Shown here piece by piece: positions 28,415-37,505 of a DNA stretch of 64,000 bases. The position numbers and the translations under genes are program-made. The stretch spans positions 1 to 64,000 of the forward strand of contig CAIOTJ010000268.1 in assembly GCA_903861195.1 (NCBI GenBank). The letters are read 5' to 3'. Source of the stretch: an uncultured Planctomycetaceae bacterium (GTDB lineage Bacteria; Planctomycetota; Planctomycetia; Planctomycetales; Planctomycetaceae). Below the pieces are notes generated by a model, which searched no databases, was not told the DNA's origin, and saw nothing but the letters and a program-made list of their open reading frames with translations. The number at the start of each line of letters is the position of its first letter. Within the stretch, counting starts at the first letter, position 1.

Positions 28415-29545
28415 CTAAACCGCCGACCAATCGTCTGGTGGCGCCCCGTCGATGTTCGGGGTCACCAGCGGCAGTCGCCGCCCTTCCGAATCGTTTGGCA
28501 GCCCCGCGGTCGTGGGCTGCGCTGCGGGCCATCCCTCGGGGGGGGGCGACGCCAGGGCCTCGTATCCCATCAACAGCTCTCCCCGGGGGTTGCCCAACCG
28601 ATGGTGCGAACTCCACTCTTCGGTTCGCTGGATCACCAGCTTCAGCCGCTGCGGTTCCAATGCCCGCTCGTATTCCCGATTCAGGGCCATCCACAGTCTA
28701 CGGTCATCGGGGGTACCGTAGTACAGCTCTCCCAGCCCCAGATAATCGGCATCTCCCAGGGCGTCGAGCACCTTTTGGATCGTACCCTGCAGCAACAGCC
28801 ACTTCATGCCGACACTCTCCGAAAGCTTCTTCTCGAGCGTGCTTTTCAGGGCGGCTGGAGGAAGCCACGGGACGAGATCGACGCCGTATTCGAACCGAAA
28901 CACCGGCGACTGCACAGCATTGACGAATTCCCGTCCTCCGGCCCGGGGGGCGGCGAATGTGTAGGTCGCCTCGACCTGAAATCCGGCATTCGCCAGGGCC
29001 AGCGTCGCCAAAGCCGCCACCGCCCCTCCCTGGCTGTGTCCCGTCACCAGCAACGGCCGACTGGCACCTCCCAGCTTCTGCAACTGATCGATCACGGGTC
29101 GTAGCACCGCCTTCAATTCATCCAGAAAACCAGCGTGCACCTCACATCCCAGGTCGACAGTCCGCCAGAGCCCCAAATCCTCCGCCGAGAGCTGGAAAGG
29201 AACCGGGGCTGCCCGGCCATTCTGCACCCAGTCGGCCAACGATTGAAACAGCGTCAACAGATCGCCCAGCCCCCAATTCAATGGAAGGCGGAACTCGGTC
29301 AGCGTGCCACTGAAAGCGACGATGTTTCGATCTGTTTCCGGCACGATTGCCGCGAACGATGTCAGGGTGTGCAAACCTACTCCCCGGACCCACAGGGGAG
29401 TGCGCAGCGGGCGGCCGCGGGTTGCGATCTGGGTCTGCGCCTCGGCCAGATTCGTCGCCTCTTTGCCCCCCGCGGCGGCACAATTGGTCCACCGGCAGAC
29501 CTCCAGGGCGAGGCGAGCAGTAGCGCGATCAAAACTGGCGGGCAT
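28415..29545 (-). CDS. Class 3 lipase family protein
   Basis: 376 residues. The fungal-lipase-like fold is shown by IVAFSGTLTEF (oxyanion), the helical stretch HAGFLDELKAVLRPVIDQL and the nucleophile elbow VTGHSQGGAVAALATLAL, then TYTFAAPRAGGREF and an Asp in YGVDLVP. The C-terminal 120 residues are outside the usual fold and end disordered. No signal peptide is obvious, so it may be cytoplasmic. Triacylglycerol or other ester substrates are plausible; specificity is unknown. Confidence 0.9.
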   Translation of the reverse strand: MPASFDRATARLALEVCRWTNCAAAGGKEATNLAEAQTQIATRGRPLRTPLWVRGVGLHTLTSFAAIVPETDRNIVAFSGTLTEFRLPLNWGLGDLLTLFQSLADWVQNGRAAPVPFQLSAEDLGLWRTVDLGCEVHAGFLDELKAVLRPVIDQLQKLGGASRPLLVTGHSQGGAVAALATLALANAGFQVEATYTFAAPRAGGREFVNAVQSPVFRFEYGVDLVPWLPPAALKSTLEKKLSESVGMKWLLLQGTIQKVLDALGDADYLGLGELYYGTPDDRRLWMALNREYERALEPQRLKLVIQRTEEWSSHHRLGNPRGELLMGYEALASPPPEGWPAAQPTTAGLPNDSEGRRLPLVTPNIDGAPPDDWSAV

Positions 29546-29774
29546 CCGGAAACCCCAGGGACGAAGAAACCACTGTCATGCTATCACGCCGCACCCGAGA
29601 TGCAATCGGGGGCAATGCGGCGTCGTGCGGGTCAGGTGGGGCAGTGACAGTCTGACTGGGAAATCATCCTTGCTGTCGTCCCGCCACTGTTCAATAATCG
29701 CTCCCGCAGGACGGGTGGCCCACGGCTGCCCGTCGTTTTCTCCCCGACCTGTCGATTGACGCTGGACCGACCAC

Positions 29775-30866
29775 ATGGCCAAGCTGGGCTTTGGAATTGT
29801 TGGCTGTGGCATGATTGCCCAGTTTCACGCACGGGCAATTGCCGACCTGAAGGGGGCCCACCTCACCGCGGCCTACTCCACCAACCCCGAGAACGCCAAG
29901 CGGATCGTCGAACTGGCCCCGCGGTGCCAGGTTTACGGCGATTACGCTCAATTCCTCAAGCATCCCGGGCTCGACATTGTCAACATCTGCACCCCCAGCG
30001 GAGCCCATCTCGAACCGGCGGTCGAGGCGGCCAATGCGGGGAAGCACGTGGTGGTGGAGAAGCCGCTGGAAATCACTCTGGCCCGGTGTGACCGGCTGAT
30101 CGCCGCCTGCCGCAAGGCTCAAGTGCAACTCTGTACCATTTTCCCTTCCCGGTTCAGCCCCGCCAACCAGGTGCTCAAGCAGGCCATCGATGAGGGCCGG
30201 TTCGGCAAGCTGACCCTGGGAGACACTTACGTCAAATGGTGGCGGACCCAGCAGTACTACGACGGTGGAGGCTGGCGCGGTACCTGGAAGCTCGACGGCG
30301 GCGGTGCCTTTATGAATCAGGCGATCCACAATGTCGATCTCATCCAGTGGTTCATGGGGGATGTGGCCGAAGTCGCAGGTTTTACCGGGACGCTCGCCCA
30401 CGAACGGATTGAAGTTGAGGACACCGGTGTCGCGGCCATTCGCTTCCGGAATGGTGCCCTGGGAGTTATCGAGGCCACCACCAGTGCCCATCCGGGACTG
30501 CTCAAAAAGACCGAGATCCACGGCACCCAGGGCACGGTGATCGTGGAGCAGGACGATGTCTTGTTGTGGCAGTTCGAAACGGCCAATCGCCGCGACGCCG
30601 CGATCCGCGAGAAATTTGCCAGGCGGGTCGGCGGTGGAGGTGGGGCGGCGGATCCGAAGGCGATCTCGTACGCCGGTCATCGCGAGCAGCTGCGAGATTT
30701 CGTTCGTGCCGTGCAGACCGGCTCGGCGCCGAAGGTTGATGGCGAAGAGGGGCGCAAGAGCGTCGAGATCATCCTCGCCATCTACAAGGCGGCCGAATCT
30801 GGCCGGTCTGTCCAACTCCCCCTCAAGGGAGATCCCAGGTTCAGCGACCACGTCGCCGCCCGATGA
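29775..30866 (+). CDS. Gfo/Idh/MocA family NAD(P)-dependent oxidoreductase
   Basis: 363 residues. Rossmann start GFGIVGCGMIAQFHARAI, then DIVNICTPSGAHLEPAVEAA, the family EKP motif VVVEKPLEITLARCD, and the C-terminal alpha/beta domain with WRGTWKLDGGGAFMNQAIHN, whose Asp/His pair is usual in sugar oxidoreductases. Typical substrates are sugars, inositols or their phosphates. No signal peptide, so cytoplasmic. It precedes an Ldh-type dehydrogenase on the same strand by 142 bases; both are sugar/hydroxy-acid redox enzymes and may act in one catabolic route. Confidence 0.95.
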   Translation: MAKLGFGIVGCGMIAQFHARAIADLKGAHLTAAYSTNPENAKRIVELAPRCQVYGDYAQFLKHPGLDIVNICTPSGAHLEPAVEAANAGKHVVVEKPLEITLARCDRLIAACRKAQVQLCTIFPSRFSPANQVLKQAIDEGRFGKLTLGDTYVKWWRTQQYYDGGGWRGTWKLDGGGAFMNQAIHNVDLIQWFMGDVAEVAGFTGTLAHERIEVEDTGVAAIRFRNGALGVIEATTSAHPGLLKKTEIHGTQGTVIVEQDDVLLWQFETANRRDAAIREKFARRVGGGGGAADPKAISYAGHREQLRDFVRAVQTGSAPKVDGEEGRKSVEIILAIYKAAESGRSVQLPLKGDPRFSDHVAAR

Positions 30867-31008
30867 GGATTGTTTGTTCCATTGCTCCGGTTGATCGCCT
30901 GAATCGGCCCCACAGTTCCGCTCCAGGAATTGGCCACCTGGATTCTCACTGCAATCTGGAACTTCCGCATTTCCCCCGCCACACACTTTTCCCGTGTTTC
31001 CACTCTCC

Positions 31009-32049
31009 ATGATCAAAGTCCGCGCCGAACGCCTTATTCCCCTCGTCCAGCAAATCTTTTCGCGGGCTGGTTGTCACTCTCCCGAAGATTCTCAGATCGC
31101 CCGGCGGCTGGTCGAGTCGAACCTCGTCGGGCATGATTCGCACGGCGTGATTCGGGTCGCCTACTACATCGACTGGCTGAAGAAAGATATGGTCCGTGCC
31201 AACCAGAAGGTGCAGACCGTTTTCGAGACAGACACGCTGGCGGTCCTCGACGGCCAGCGGGGCTTCGGGCAGTCGGTTGGTGAGCAGGCGCTGGAAATCG
31301 CCATTGCCAAGGCAAAGAAGAGTGCCCTGTCGATCCTGGCGCTGCGCAACACGGCCCATCTGGGGCGAATTGGCGACTGGCCCCAAATGGCCTGTGATGC
31401 CGGGCTCTGCTCACTGTTCTTCGTAAATACCAGCGGGTTTGGCCTGCTGGTGGCGCCCTGGGGTGGTATCGACCGCCGGCTTTCGGCCAACCCCGTCGCG
31501 GCCGGGGTGCCTGTCCCCGGGGGAACAGACATCATTTACGACATTTCCACCAGCTCGATTGCCGAGGGAAAACTCAAGGTCGCCTTCAATAAGGGGGTTG
31601 ATGTTCCGCCGGGCTGCATCATCGACCACGACGGCAATCCCACCAATGATCCCAAGACCTTCTATGGCAAGCCCCCTGGCGCGATCCTGCCGTTTGGCGG
31701 CTACAAGGGATACGGATTAGGGATCATTGCCGAAATGTTTGCCGGGGCGCTGACTGGCAGCGGCTGTAGTGACCCGTCTGCCCCGTACCTCATCAACGGA
31801 ATGTTCGCGTTGTTGATCGATCCCGAGCGAATTCCCAACGACATCGGCTTTGGTCACGAGGTCGAGCGTTTCATCGCGTTCGTGAAGCAATCGCGCAAAG
31901 CGACTCCCGATTCCGAGATCCTGATGCCGGGCGAAATCGAGATCCGCACAAAACAGCAACGGCTGGCCGAGGGAATCGAACTCGACGACATCACCTGGAA
32001 GTCACTTTGCGACACGGCTCAGACGCTGGGGGTGACCATATCGGTCTGA
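31009..32049 (+). CDS. LDH2/malate-lactate dehydrogenase family oxidoreductase
   Basis: 346 residues. Matches the MDH/LDH2 (YlbC/DpkA-like) family: ARRLVESNLVGHDSHGVIRV with the catalytic His, ALRNTAHLGRIGDWPQMACD, and the NAD-binding IYDISTSSIAEGKLKVAFNK and PFGGYKGYGLGIIAEMFAGA. Enzymes of this family reduce or oxidise 2-keto or 2-hydroxy acids, ureidoglycolate or delta-piperideine-2-carboxylate. ATG 31009 is chosen over a GTG 15 bases upstream because MIKVRAERL is a family-like start. No ribosome binding site decides it. Confidence 0.94.
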   Translation: MIKVRAERLIPLVQQIFSRAGCHSPEDSQIARRLVESNLVGHDSHGVIRVAYYIDWLKKDMVRANQKVQTVFETDTLAVLDGQRGFGQSVGEQALEIAIAKAKKSALSILALRNTAHLGRIGDWPQMACDAGLCSLFFVNTSGFGLLVAPWGGIDRRLSANPVAAGVPVPGGTDIIYDISTSSIAEGKLKVAFNKGVDVPPGCIIDHDGNPTNDPKTFYGKPPGAILPFGGYKGYGLGIIAEMFAGALTGSGCSDPSAPYLINGMFALLIDPERIPNDIGFGHEVERFIAFVKQSRKATPDSEILMPGEIEIRTKQQRLAEGIELDDITWKSLCDTAQTLGVTISV

Positions 32050-32470
32050 TGGGTGGGAGGAGAGTATTCGTTCCGCCCAAAACCGGCGTGCGGTGCCACG
32101 CATGGCATGAGTTGCCGTCGGGGATGGGGCCAGAGTGGCCCCATGGGCCAGGATGCCTGTGATTTTCGCCCGAAGTCATGATTTTCCAACCGGGAATCGC
32201 AGACGACTTGATACGAATTGTGTGTCCTACTGTGGGCTGTTGATTCGCCAAGTTGTCGATCGTTTTTCCGCCTGCCCTGACGTGATACACGATCTTTCTG
32301 TTGTCTTGGCTGAGCATCCAAGATGTCTTGTTGTCTATTTTATTTCTGAACCTTTGAGTATGTGGAAATCAGTACAGAAAAGGCGGACGGCAGAGTCTTG
32401 TCTTGCAGTTTTTTCGCGCCTTTGGTTTCGATAACTGAATTGTTGAGAATCTTCTGGATTCCTTTGAACA

Positions 32471-32519
32471 AGTTGTCTGAGGTTGAGATCGTCCCCAAGT
32501 CAGAGTTATTCTGACAACT
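32471..32519 (+). promoter_or_regulatory. Mutually exclusive hairpins in the DUF1501 leader
   Basis: AGTTGTCTGA (32471-32480) can pair with TCTGACAACT (32510-32519) with one mismatch. The inner GTCAGA (32499-32504) pairs perfectly with TCTGAC (32510-32515) around GTTAT. Both stems need 32510-32515, so only one can form at a time. This is the geometry of attenuators and switches, but no ligand-binding core is recognised. Confidence 0.4.
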
Positions 32520-32578
32520 GAAATCACTGGACATTGATGCGTTCGTCGGCCCGACCTTTAGTGGTCTGATGGATAGTT

Positions 32579-32595
32579 GATCGCCGGTGGCGATC
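32579..32595 (+). promoter_or_regulatory. Compact hairpin before the DUF1501 start
   Basis: GATCGCC-GGT-GGCGATC, a perfect 7-bp stem with a 3-base loop, ending 41 bases before ATG 32637. It is strong enough to form in RNA. As DNA it is also a 7-bp dyad of the kind recognised by dimeric regulators. Confidence 0.45.
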
Positions 32596-32636
32596 GGTCC
32601 TGGTGTTTTCCTGGCTTGGTCATTTGGAGAGGTTCG

Positions 32637-34082
32637 ATGATTCTGCCGCAACCCCAGAACACGCTCGCATTTGGAGCCCCCATTCCCACGCGCCGTTCGC
32701 TACTGCAGGCTGGTTCTTTGGGTCTATTGGGTCTGGGGTTGCCGCACTTGTTCGCTGCTCGGGCTCTCGGAGCCCACAACGTCATCAAGCCCATCCGGTC
32801 GGTCATTTTCGTCTTCCTGAACGGTGGTATCTCACATCAGGACAGCTTCGACCTGAAGCCGGAAGCTCCCCTGGAGGTACGAGGTGAGTTTCGCCCCATT
32901 CCCACTCGGACACCCGGGGTGGAAATCTGCGAGCATCTCCCGCTGTTGGCACAGCAGAGTGACCGCTATGCCCTGCACCGCGCCATCGCCAGTGGAAGCA
33001 GTGGCCATGAAGAGGCGTGTCATATGCTCTTTACTGGTCGGCTCGATTTCCCCGCGGGGTTTAGCCTGGCCCGTGTCCCCAGCCCCAACGAATGGCCGTC
33101 GCTGGCCTCGCAGGTGACTTACCTTACCCGGGGCCGCAACGACCTGCCCCCTGCCGCTGTCCTCCCCCAACCCAGCGTCAATGAGGCGAATGCATTCCGC
33201 CCCGGTCAATATGCCGGGAAGCTGGGCCCGCGCTATGAAGCCTGGCACTTGCACGTCGCGGCGGCCTGTGCATTGGGGAATGGTGCCTGCCCCAATTGCT
33301 TCCGTTTTGAAGGAACCCCGTTCAAGCACGAATCAAAAACGATCTTCGACATGCCTGTCTTGACGTTGCCTGAGGGGGGACGAGGACGGCTTGATAATCG
33401 CGTTGGGTTGCTCGACAGCATCGAGCGGCAGCAACGTCGTCTCGAACAGGGAGTCGAGGGAGAAAAACTCGACCGCAACCGCGCTCAGGCCATCTCGGTG
33501 CTGGCCGACCCGAAGGTCCAGGCGGCTTTTGATGTTGAGCAGGCTGACCCGCGCACGGCCGCCCGGTACGGTCAAAACAAATTTGGTCTGTCACTCCTGA
33601 TGGCGCGCCGGTTGGTTGAAGCAGGGGTGAACCTGGTTCAGGTCAACCTGGGGAAGAATTCATCGTGGGATACCCACCGGCGGAACTTTCCGGTGCTGAA
33701 GGAAAATCTGCTGCCCTATCTCGATGTGTCGCTCTCGGGGCTGTTGGATGATCTGGCTGAGTCTGGCCTGCTCGATGAGACTCTGGTGGTGGTGACGGGG
33801 GAATTCGGTCGGACTCCCAAGATCAACCCGGATGGCGGCCGCGATCACTGGGGGCCGATCATGACCAGTCTGTTTGCAGGGGGGGGAGTCCGCGGAGGAA
33901 CTGTTTTGGGAGCCTCGGACAAGATTGCGGCCCAGCCGACGGCCGACCGACAGACGGTTGAGAATCTCGCGGCGACTGTGCTGTCGATCCTGGGTATTCC
34001 GCATGATGCCCAGTGGATCGATTTCGACGGCCGGCCGCATGAGGTGTATCGCGCCGAGCCGATCGATGGGCTGCTGGCGTAA
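32637..34082 (+). CDS. DUF1501 protein (sulfatase-like, exported)
   Basis: 481 residues from ATG 32637, preceded by GGAGAGG at good spacing. A twin-arginine type leader (TRRSLLQAGSLGLLGLGLPH) is followed by FLNGGISHQDSFDLKPEAPL, GVEICEHLPLLAQQSDRYAL, EEACHMLFTGRLDFPAG, the C-terminal VVVTGEFGRTPKINPDGGRD block and a late NLAATVLSILGIP helix. It has the DUF1501 core in the same order as the other three copies but stands without a DUF1549/DUF1553 partner. A hairpin-rich leader precedes it. A PQQ-like propeller gene lies beyond, on the opposite strand. Confidence 0.93.
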   Translation: MILPQPQNTLAFGAPIPTRRSLLQAGSLGLLGLGLPHLFAARALGAHNVIKPIRSVIFVFLNGGISHQDSFDLKPEAPLEVRGEFRPIPTRTPGVEICEHLPLLAQQSDRYALHRAIASGSSGHEEACHMLFTGRLDFPAGFSLARVPSPNEWPSLASQVTYLTRGRNDLPPAAVLPQPSVNEANAFRPGQYAGKLGPRYEAWHLHVAAACALGNGACPNCFRFEGTPFKHESKTIFDMPVLTLPEGGRGRLDNRVGLLDSIERQQRRLEQGVEGEKLDRNRAQAISVLADPKVQAAFDVEQADPRTAARYGQNKFGLSLLMARRLVEAGVNLVQVNLGKNSSWDTHRRNFPVLKENLLPYLDVSLSGLLDDLAESGLLDETLVVVTGEFGRTPKINPDGGRDHWGPIMTSLFAGGGVRGGTVLGASDKIAAQPTADRQTVENLAATVLSILGIPHDAQWIDFDGRPHEVYRAEPIDGLLA

Positions 34083-34166
34083 GTCGTTCCGCTGAACGGA
34101 ATGTTCAACTCACTTGTGGCGCGATCCTGTGTACGATTCGAATCCCTGGGCGTCAGAAGTGCGAAA

Positions 34167-35549
34167 CTATGGTGCCTCCAGGCAATACAACCAGCGTTCC
34201 CCCCTCAGAAAGATCTGACGGCCCGCAAGTGCAGCCGAAGCGCTGAATTGGTCATCGAGCCGATTTTCGGCCAGAAATCTCGGCCGGTCCCCCAATGCGT
34301 AGACCACCGTGGTGCCGTCGCGATCGGTGACGAACAACTTCCCATCGGCGGAGACGGGGGAGGCATAGACGTCGGAGATTCCCGGGAGACGGAACGCTCC
34401 GGGGCGGTCAGCCCCTGTTCGCGGATCAACACCAATCATTACCCCCTGGTAGTGGTGCAGGAAGAACAAGGTTCCGCCAGCCAGGAGTGGTGACGGAACG
34501 TAGGGGGTTGCCCGGTTGCGTGACCAGACGACATGTTCCCCACCTGTGAGGTCGCCGCGCGCTCCCTCGAGGTTGATGGCAAGCAAGGCTTTGGTGTCGT
34601 AGCTGCTGCCCGCGAAGAGGAAGCCGTCCCCGGCGACCGGCGAGGCGACCACGTTGGTCGAGAGTCCCCCACATTCCCACAAGACTTCTCCCGAAGCGGG
34701 GTTATAGGCACGGATCCGACGAGTCCCGCTGACGATCAACTGCGGCCGCCCCTGATGTTCGATGATGATGGGAGAGCTCCACGAGGTGATCTCATCGCGG
34801 GGGACTCTCCAGCGTTCTTCTCCGGTAGCGGTGTCCAGTGCCACCAGGAACGAGTCCCGCTCGTGGTCCCAGTTCACGAACAGAAACTCCCCCCACAGTG
34901 CGGGAGAGCTCCCTTCTCCATGGCCATGCACGGGGTACATCTTCCCCAGGTCGCGCTCCCACGCGAGGCTACCGTCGGCCTCGAGGGCGTAGATGCCCTC
35001 CGAGCCGAATGAGACATAGAGCCGAAGACCGTCGGTCACGGGTGAGGCCGAGGCGAGGCTGCCGGTATAGTGTCCACCGCCATCGTGCGGCAGTGCTTGT
35101 CGCAGGGTCTTCTGCCAGACAATCTGGCCCGAGGCGCGGTCGAGGGCGAGCGCGGTGTACTGCTGGCGACGAGTGACCGGGATGTTGTCGTGCGAGCCTG
35201 GGGATCGGGTGACACGGGGAGCCAGATCTGCTCCTGCGGGGATCGCCGTCGTCAGGTAGACCCGGTTTCCCCACACGATCGGACTGCCGTGCCCCTTTCC
35301 GGGGACCGGGGTTTTCCAGCGGAGTTGGTCGGATTCGCTCCAAGTGGTGGGGGGCTGAGCCCGGGGGGCCTCACCGGTTGCCAACGGACCGCGCCAGGCG
35401 GGCCATTGGTCGAGGGGATTGGCTGGGGCGACATCAACAGCGACGGGTCCGGGGACGGCGGTGCTGGGCGGAGCACTCCAGGCGACCAGTGAGCCGGTCA
35501 GCCACAGGGCCAGGCTTGTTTCCATTCCAGATCGAAACGAGGCGATCAT
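34167..35549 (-). CDS. PQQ-like beta-propeller repeat protein, exported
   Basis: 460 residues with a signal peptide (about residues 9-25, METSLALWLTGSLVAWSAP). Propeller blades recur with the WD-like pattern of alcohol-dehydrogenase-type quinoprotein repeats: WPAWRGPLATG, TALALDRASGQIVWQKTL, LVALDTATGEERWRVPR and AYNPASGEVLWECGG. The typical planctomycete WRGP opening is present. No PQQ-ligand or catalytic dehydrogenase residues can be assigned, so this is more likely a structural or binding propeller than an enzyme. The first in-frame Met gives MIASFRSG before the leader; the true start may be the Met at residue 9. Confidence 0.9.
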   Translation of the reverse strand: MIASFRSGMETSLALWLTGSLVAWSAPPSTAVPGPVAVDVAPANPLDQWPAWRGPLATGEAPRAQPPTTWSESDQLRWKTPVPGKGHGSPIVWGNRVYLTTAIPAGADLAPRVTRSPGSHDNIPVTRRQQYTALALDRASGQIVWQKTLRQALPHDGGGHYTGSLASASPVTDGLRLYVSFGSEGIYALEADGSLAWERDLGKMYPVHGHGEGSSPALWGEFLFVNWDHERDSFLVALDTATGEERWRVPRDEITSWSSPIIIEHQGRPQLIVSGTRRIRAYNPASGEVLWECGGLSTNVVASPVAGDGFLFAGSSYDTKALLAINLEGARGDLTGGEHVVWSRNRATPYVPSPLLAGGTLFFLHHYQGVMIGVDPRTGADRPGAFRLPGISDVYASPVSADGKLFVTDRDGTTVVYALGDRPRFLAENRLDDQFSASAALAGRQIFLRGERWLYCLEAP

Positions 35550-36412
35550 GCGAGGCAGCTCTCAGGGGATGGTCTCCGGTTGATCCGGCAGCTTCTGAAC
35601 TTTCAGTATCGCAGGATTTGGAGGGTGATGCGAACGGCGTACCGGCCGCTCGGCGAGGTGGTGTTGTCCGATCGGTGGTAATCACTGGAGGGGATCGGTC
35701 ATCGGCAGACCAGGGGGGAATTGAGAGGCTCGCGATCCCCTTCATCGGCAATGGAAAAGCAGGTTGAGGAGTGCCGCATGCATGGGTTTCACTGTGGAAT
35801 TGGGAGTCATCCACAGACTTGAAAGTGTGGCAGTCGTTTCCGGAAATCCACAAACGGCTGTCGACTCGGTGCACCGACGAACTCTCGGGATGTTTCCCAG
35901 GGATCAGTTACGACTCTGGACTGGAGCCACGCGATGTGGATGAAGCCGGAAGGACCGGACGGTGGGTTTTGCCACAACTTCTCAGTCTTCTGGTGACTGT
36001 CTTTCAGCCGGCGATTTCGCGTTTTCTGGTGGGGCGGGCTCACTGTTCGCTGGAGAACGTAACATGTCCCACGGTATGTCATTTCCGTCACGAAGTGAGG
36101 TGCTGTCGCATGAATCCGGCGAGATTCTCTGAGAAAGCTGCAGATCGCCCGAATGCGGTCCGTTCCGAGGCCATCGAGTTCGCCCGGTTGGGTTGTGTCG
36201 ACAATCCGGTCACGTCGTTCGAGCAATGCAGGCAAATGCTCTGGAAGGGAGTGCCTCTGCTGATGATGCTGAGTGTGGCTATTGAGGCGGCGATGGGATT
36301 TAAGTCCGCCTGAGGACTCAGGCATCGCTGTCCGAATCGGTCCAGACGTCACAAATCCCAGCGGATCATCAATCAATAGTTCTTGTTCTCTAGTTCCGGA
36401 ATTGTCAAGTCG
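35550..36412. other. Long intergenic stretch with one possible small ORF
   Basis: About 860 bases between two minus-strand genes. Long frames exist on both strands (about 180-190 codons) but overlap each other and show no domain. Only the 67-codon frame at 36110-36313 has protein-like character and is listed separately. No strong hairpin noted. Confidence 0.5.
36110..36313 (+). CDS. Possible 67-residue protein
   Basis: ATG frame MNPARFSEKAADRPNAVRSE followed by a soluble middle and a short hydrophobic stretch VPLLMMLSVAIEAAM near the end; GTGAGG lies 8-13 bases before the ATG. The sequence is not repetitive and has balanced composition, but no family is recognised. It could be a real orphan or the tail of a longer frame that opens at 35771. 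Confidence 0.3.
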   Translation: MNPARFSEKAADRPNAVRSEAIEFARLGCVDNPVTSFEQCRQMLWKGVPLLMMLSVAIEAAMGFKSA

Positions 36413-37297
36413 TCACCGAGGTTGGGGTGCGGCATGGGGCTCGGGCGCGAATTGCAATTCCGGAGCCACAATCGCCAGAAACAGCCGACCATCTGTATGC
36501 CAGTGGTCACCGCCTCCGTTTTTGCCCGATTTGACTGGCTGGAAATCATCGACGTAAGACTGTCCCAGCAGTCGGTTGGTGCGGGTCAGATCACGAACCA
36601 GAGTTTCTCGTTCCCGGTCGATGTCACCATCAATCTGGTGGGTGACCTGTCCGGTCCGCCGACTCAGTTCGACCGCCCGGTCGAAAATCGCCGCCCCCGC
36701 CCACAGCGGTCGGCCATTCGCATCCAGCTCGGCCGACTCCCAAAACCGCACATGATGCCGTTGCCGGGGATTGTTCCCCACCGGCTTTTCAAACGCCAGA
36801 TCCTGCGGTCGGCCCCATAGGAAAAGGTTACTGACCGGGGCGGTCTCGTAAGGCTTCCCCAGCACGCTCGCCTCGACGATTTCGAGGCTACTCTTCAGCG
36901 ACAGCGGATCGGCCGGCCGCCATCCCGCCGCGACCAGGCAGTGCACCACCTCGCGCCGTGTCCCAACCAGCGCGAAATTCAACGGATCCGCGGGCGTGCC
37001 ATCCCCCGTCTGGGTCGTCACTGGTAACGCGGCTAAAGCGGGATGATGCCGCGAGTAGTAACGCCAAAACTCGGGGGCGGCCACATACGCTGCCGCGCCG
37101 TAGAGTCCGCCCGAGAGTAGCAGCATGCGGAAGATAGCCCGCCACCGTGACCGGGAGGCGGAAGCGAGAGAGGTGGGTGGCGATGTGGAAGCAGTCTTAG
37201 CCGATGGCATGGACAAGGTTTCCCGAAAGGATGGTGAGCCGAGTCGCTGGCCGATTTCTCCAATCGTGGACCGACCAAAACTCGAATCAGACTCCAT
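36413..37297 (-). CDS. Membrane-anchored LssY_C domain protein
   Basis: 294 residues from ATG 37297 (an internal ATG at 37210 would remove 29). A Ser/Thr-rich leader and one membrane helix (FRMLLLSGGLYGAAAYVA) precede the LssY_C domain: NFALVGTRREVVHCLVAAGW, then SNLFLWGRPQDLAFEKPVGN, RQRHHVRFWES and HQIDGDIDRERETLVRDL. In other bacteria this domain is found alone or fused to PAP2/DedA membrane proteins; its function is unknown. Divergent from the sugar dehydrogenase gene across about 208 bases. Confidence 0.86.
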   Translation of the reverse strand: MESDSSFGRSTIGEIGQRLGSPSFRETLSMPSAKTASTSPPTSLASASRSRWRAIFRMLLLSGGLYGAAAYVAAPEFWRYYSRHHPALAALPVTTQTGDGTPADPLNFALVGTRREVVHCLVAAGWRPADPLSLKSSLEIVEASVLGKPYETAPVSNLFLWGRPQDLAFEKPVGNNPRQRHHVRFWESAELDANGRPLWAGAAIFDRAVELSRRTGQVTHQIDGDIDRERETLVRDLTRTNRLLGQSYVDDFQPVKSGKNGGGDHWHTDGRLFLAIVAPELQFAPEPHAAPQPR

Positions 37298-37505
37298 AAT
37301 AACCGGCTGCCTCCCCGGCCGCCCTGTTCGATATCGTCTGGCGCGGTCACCTGGATGGGGCGGGGGGCAGGCAGACGGAAGACCAATCTGGCGCGTCGAT
37401 ACTTGACGGCAGTACCCTGGGGCTTCACGATTTGGGTCCACAATTGTCTCCCGCCACATCGGGGGGACCCTCGGGCCGTCTCATTCCCTCCACCTGACCC
37501 TCACT

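Larger units (their letters stand above)
32050..32636. other. Structured, AT-richer leader region upstream of DUF1501
   Basis: 587 bases without a gene. The 3' half carries alternative hairpins at 32471-32519 and a compact hairpin at 32579-32595 (both described separately), immediately before the DUF1501 start. The first 150 bases show no notable structure. A frame on the minus strand has no domain. Confidence 0.55.

Noticed and set aside
34127-34150. T-arm-like GATTCGAATCC, possible tRNA
   Set aside because: No matching acceptor, D-arm or anticodon arm around it; it is only a palindrome.
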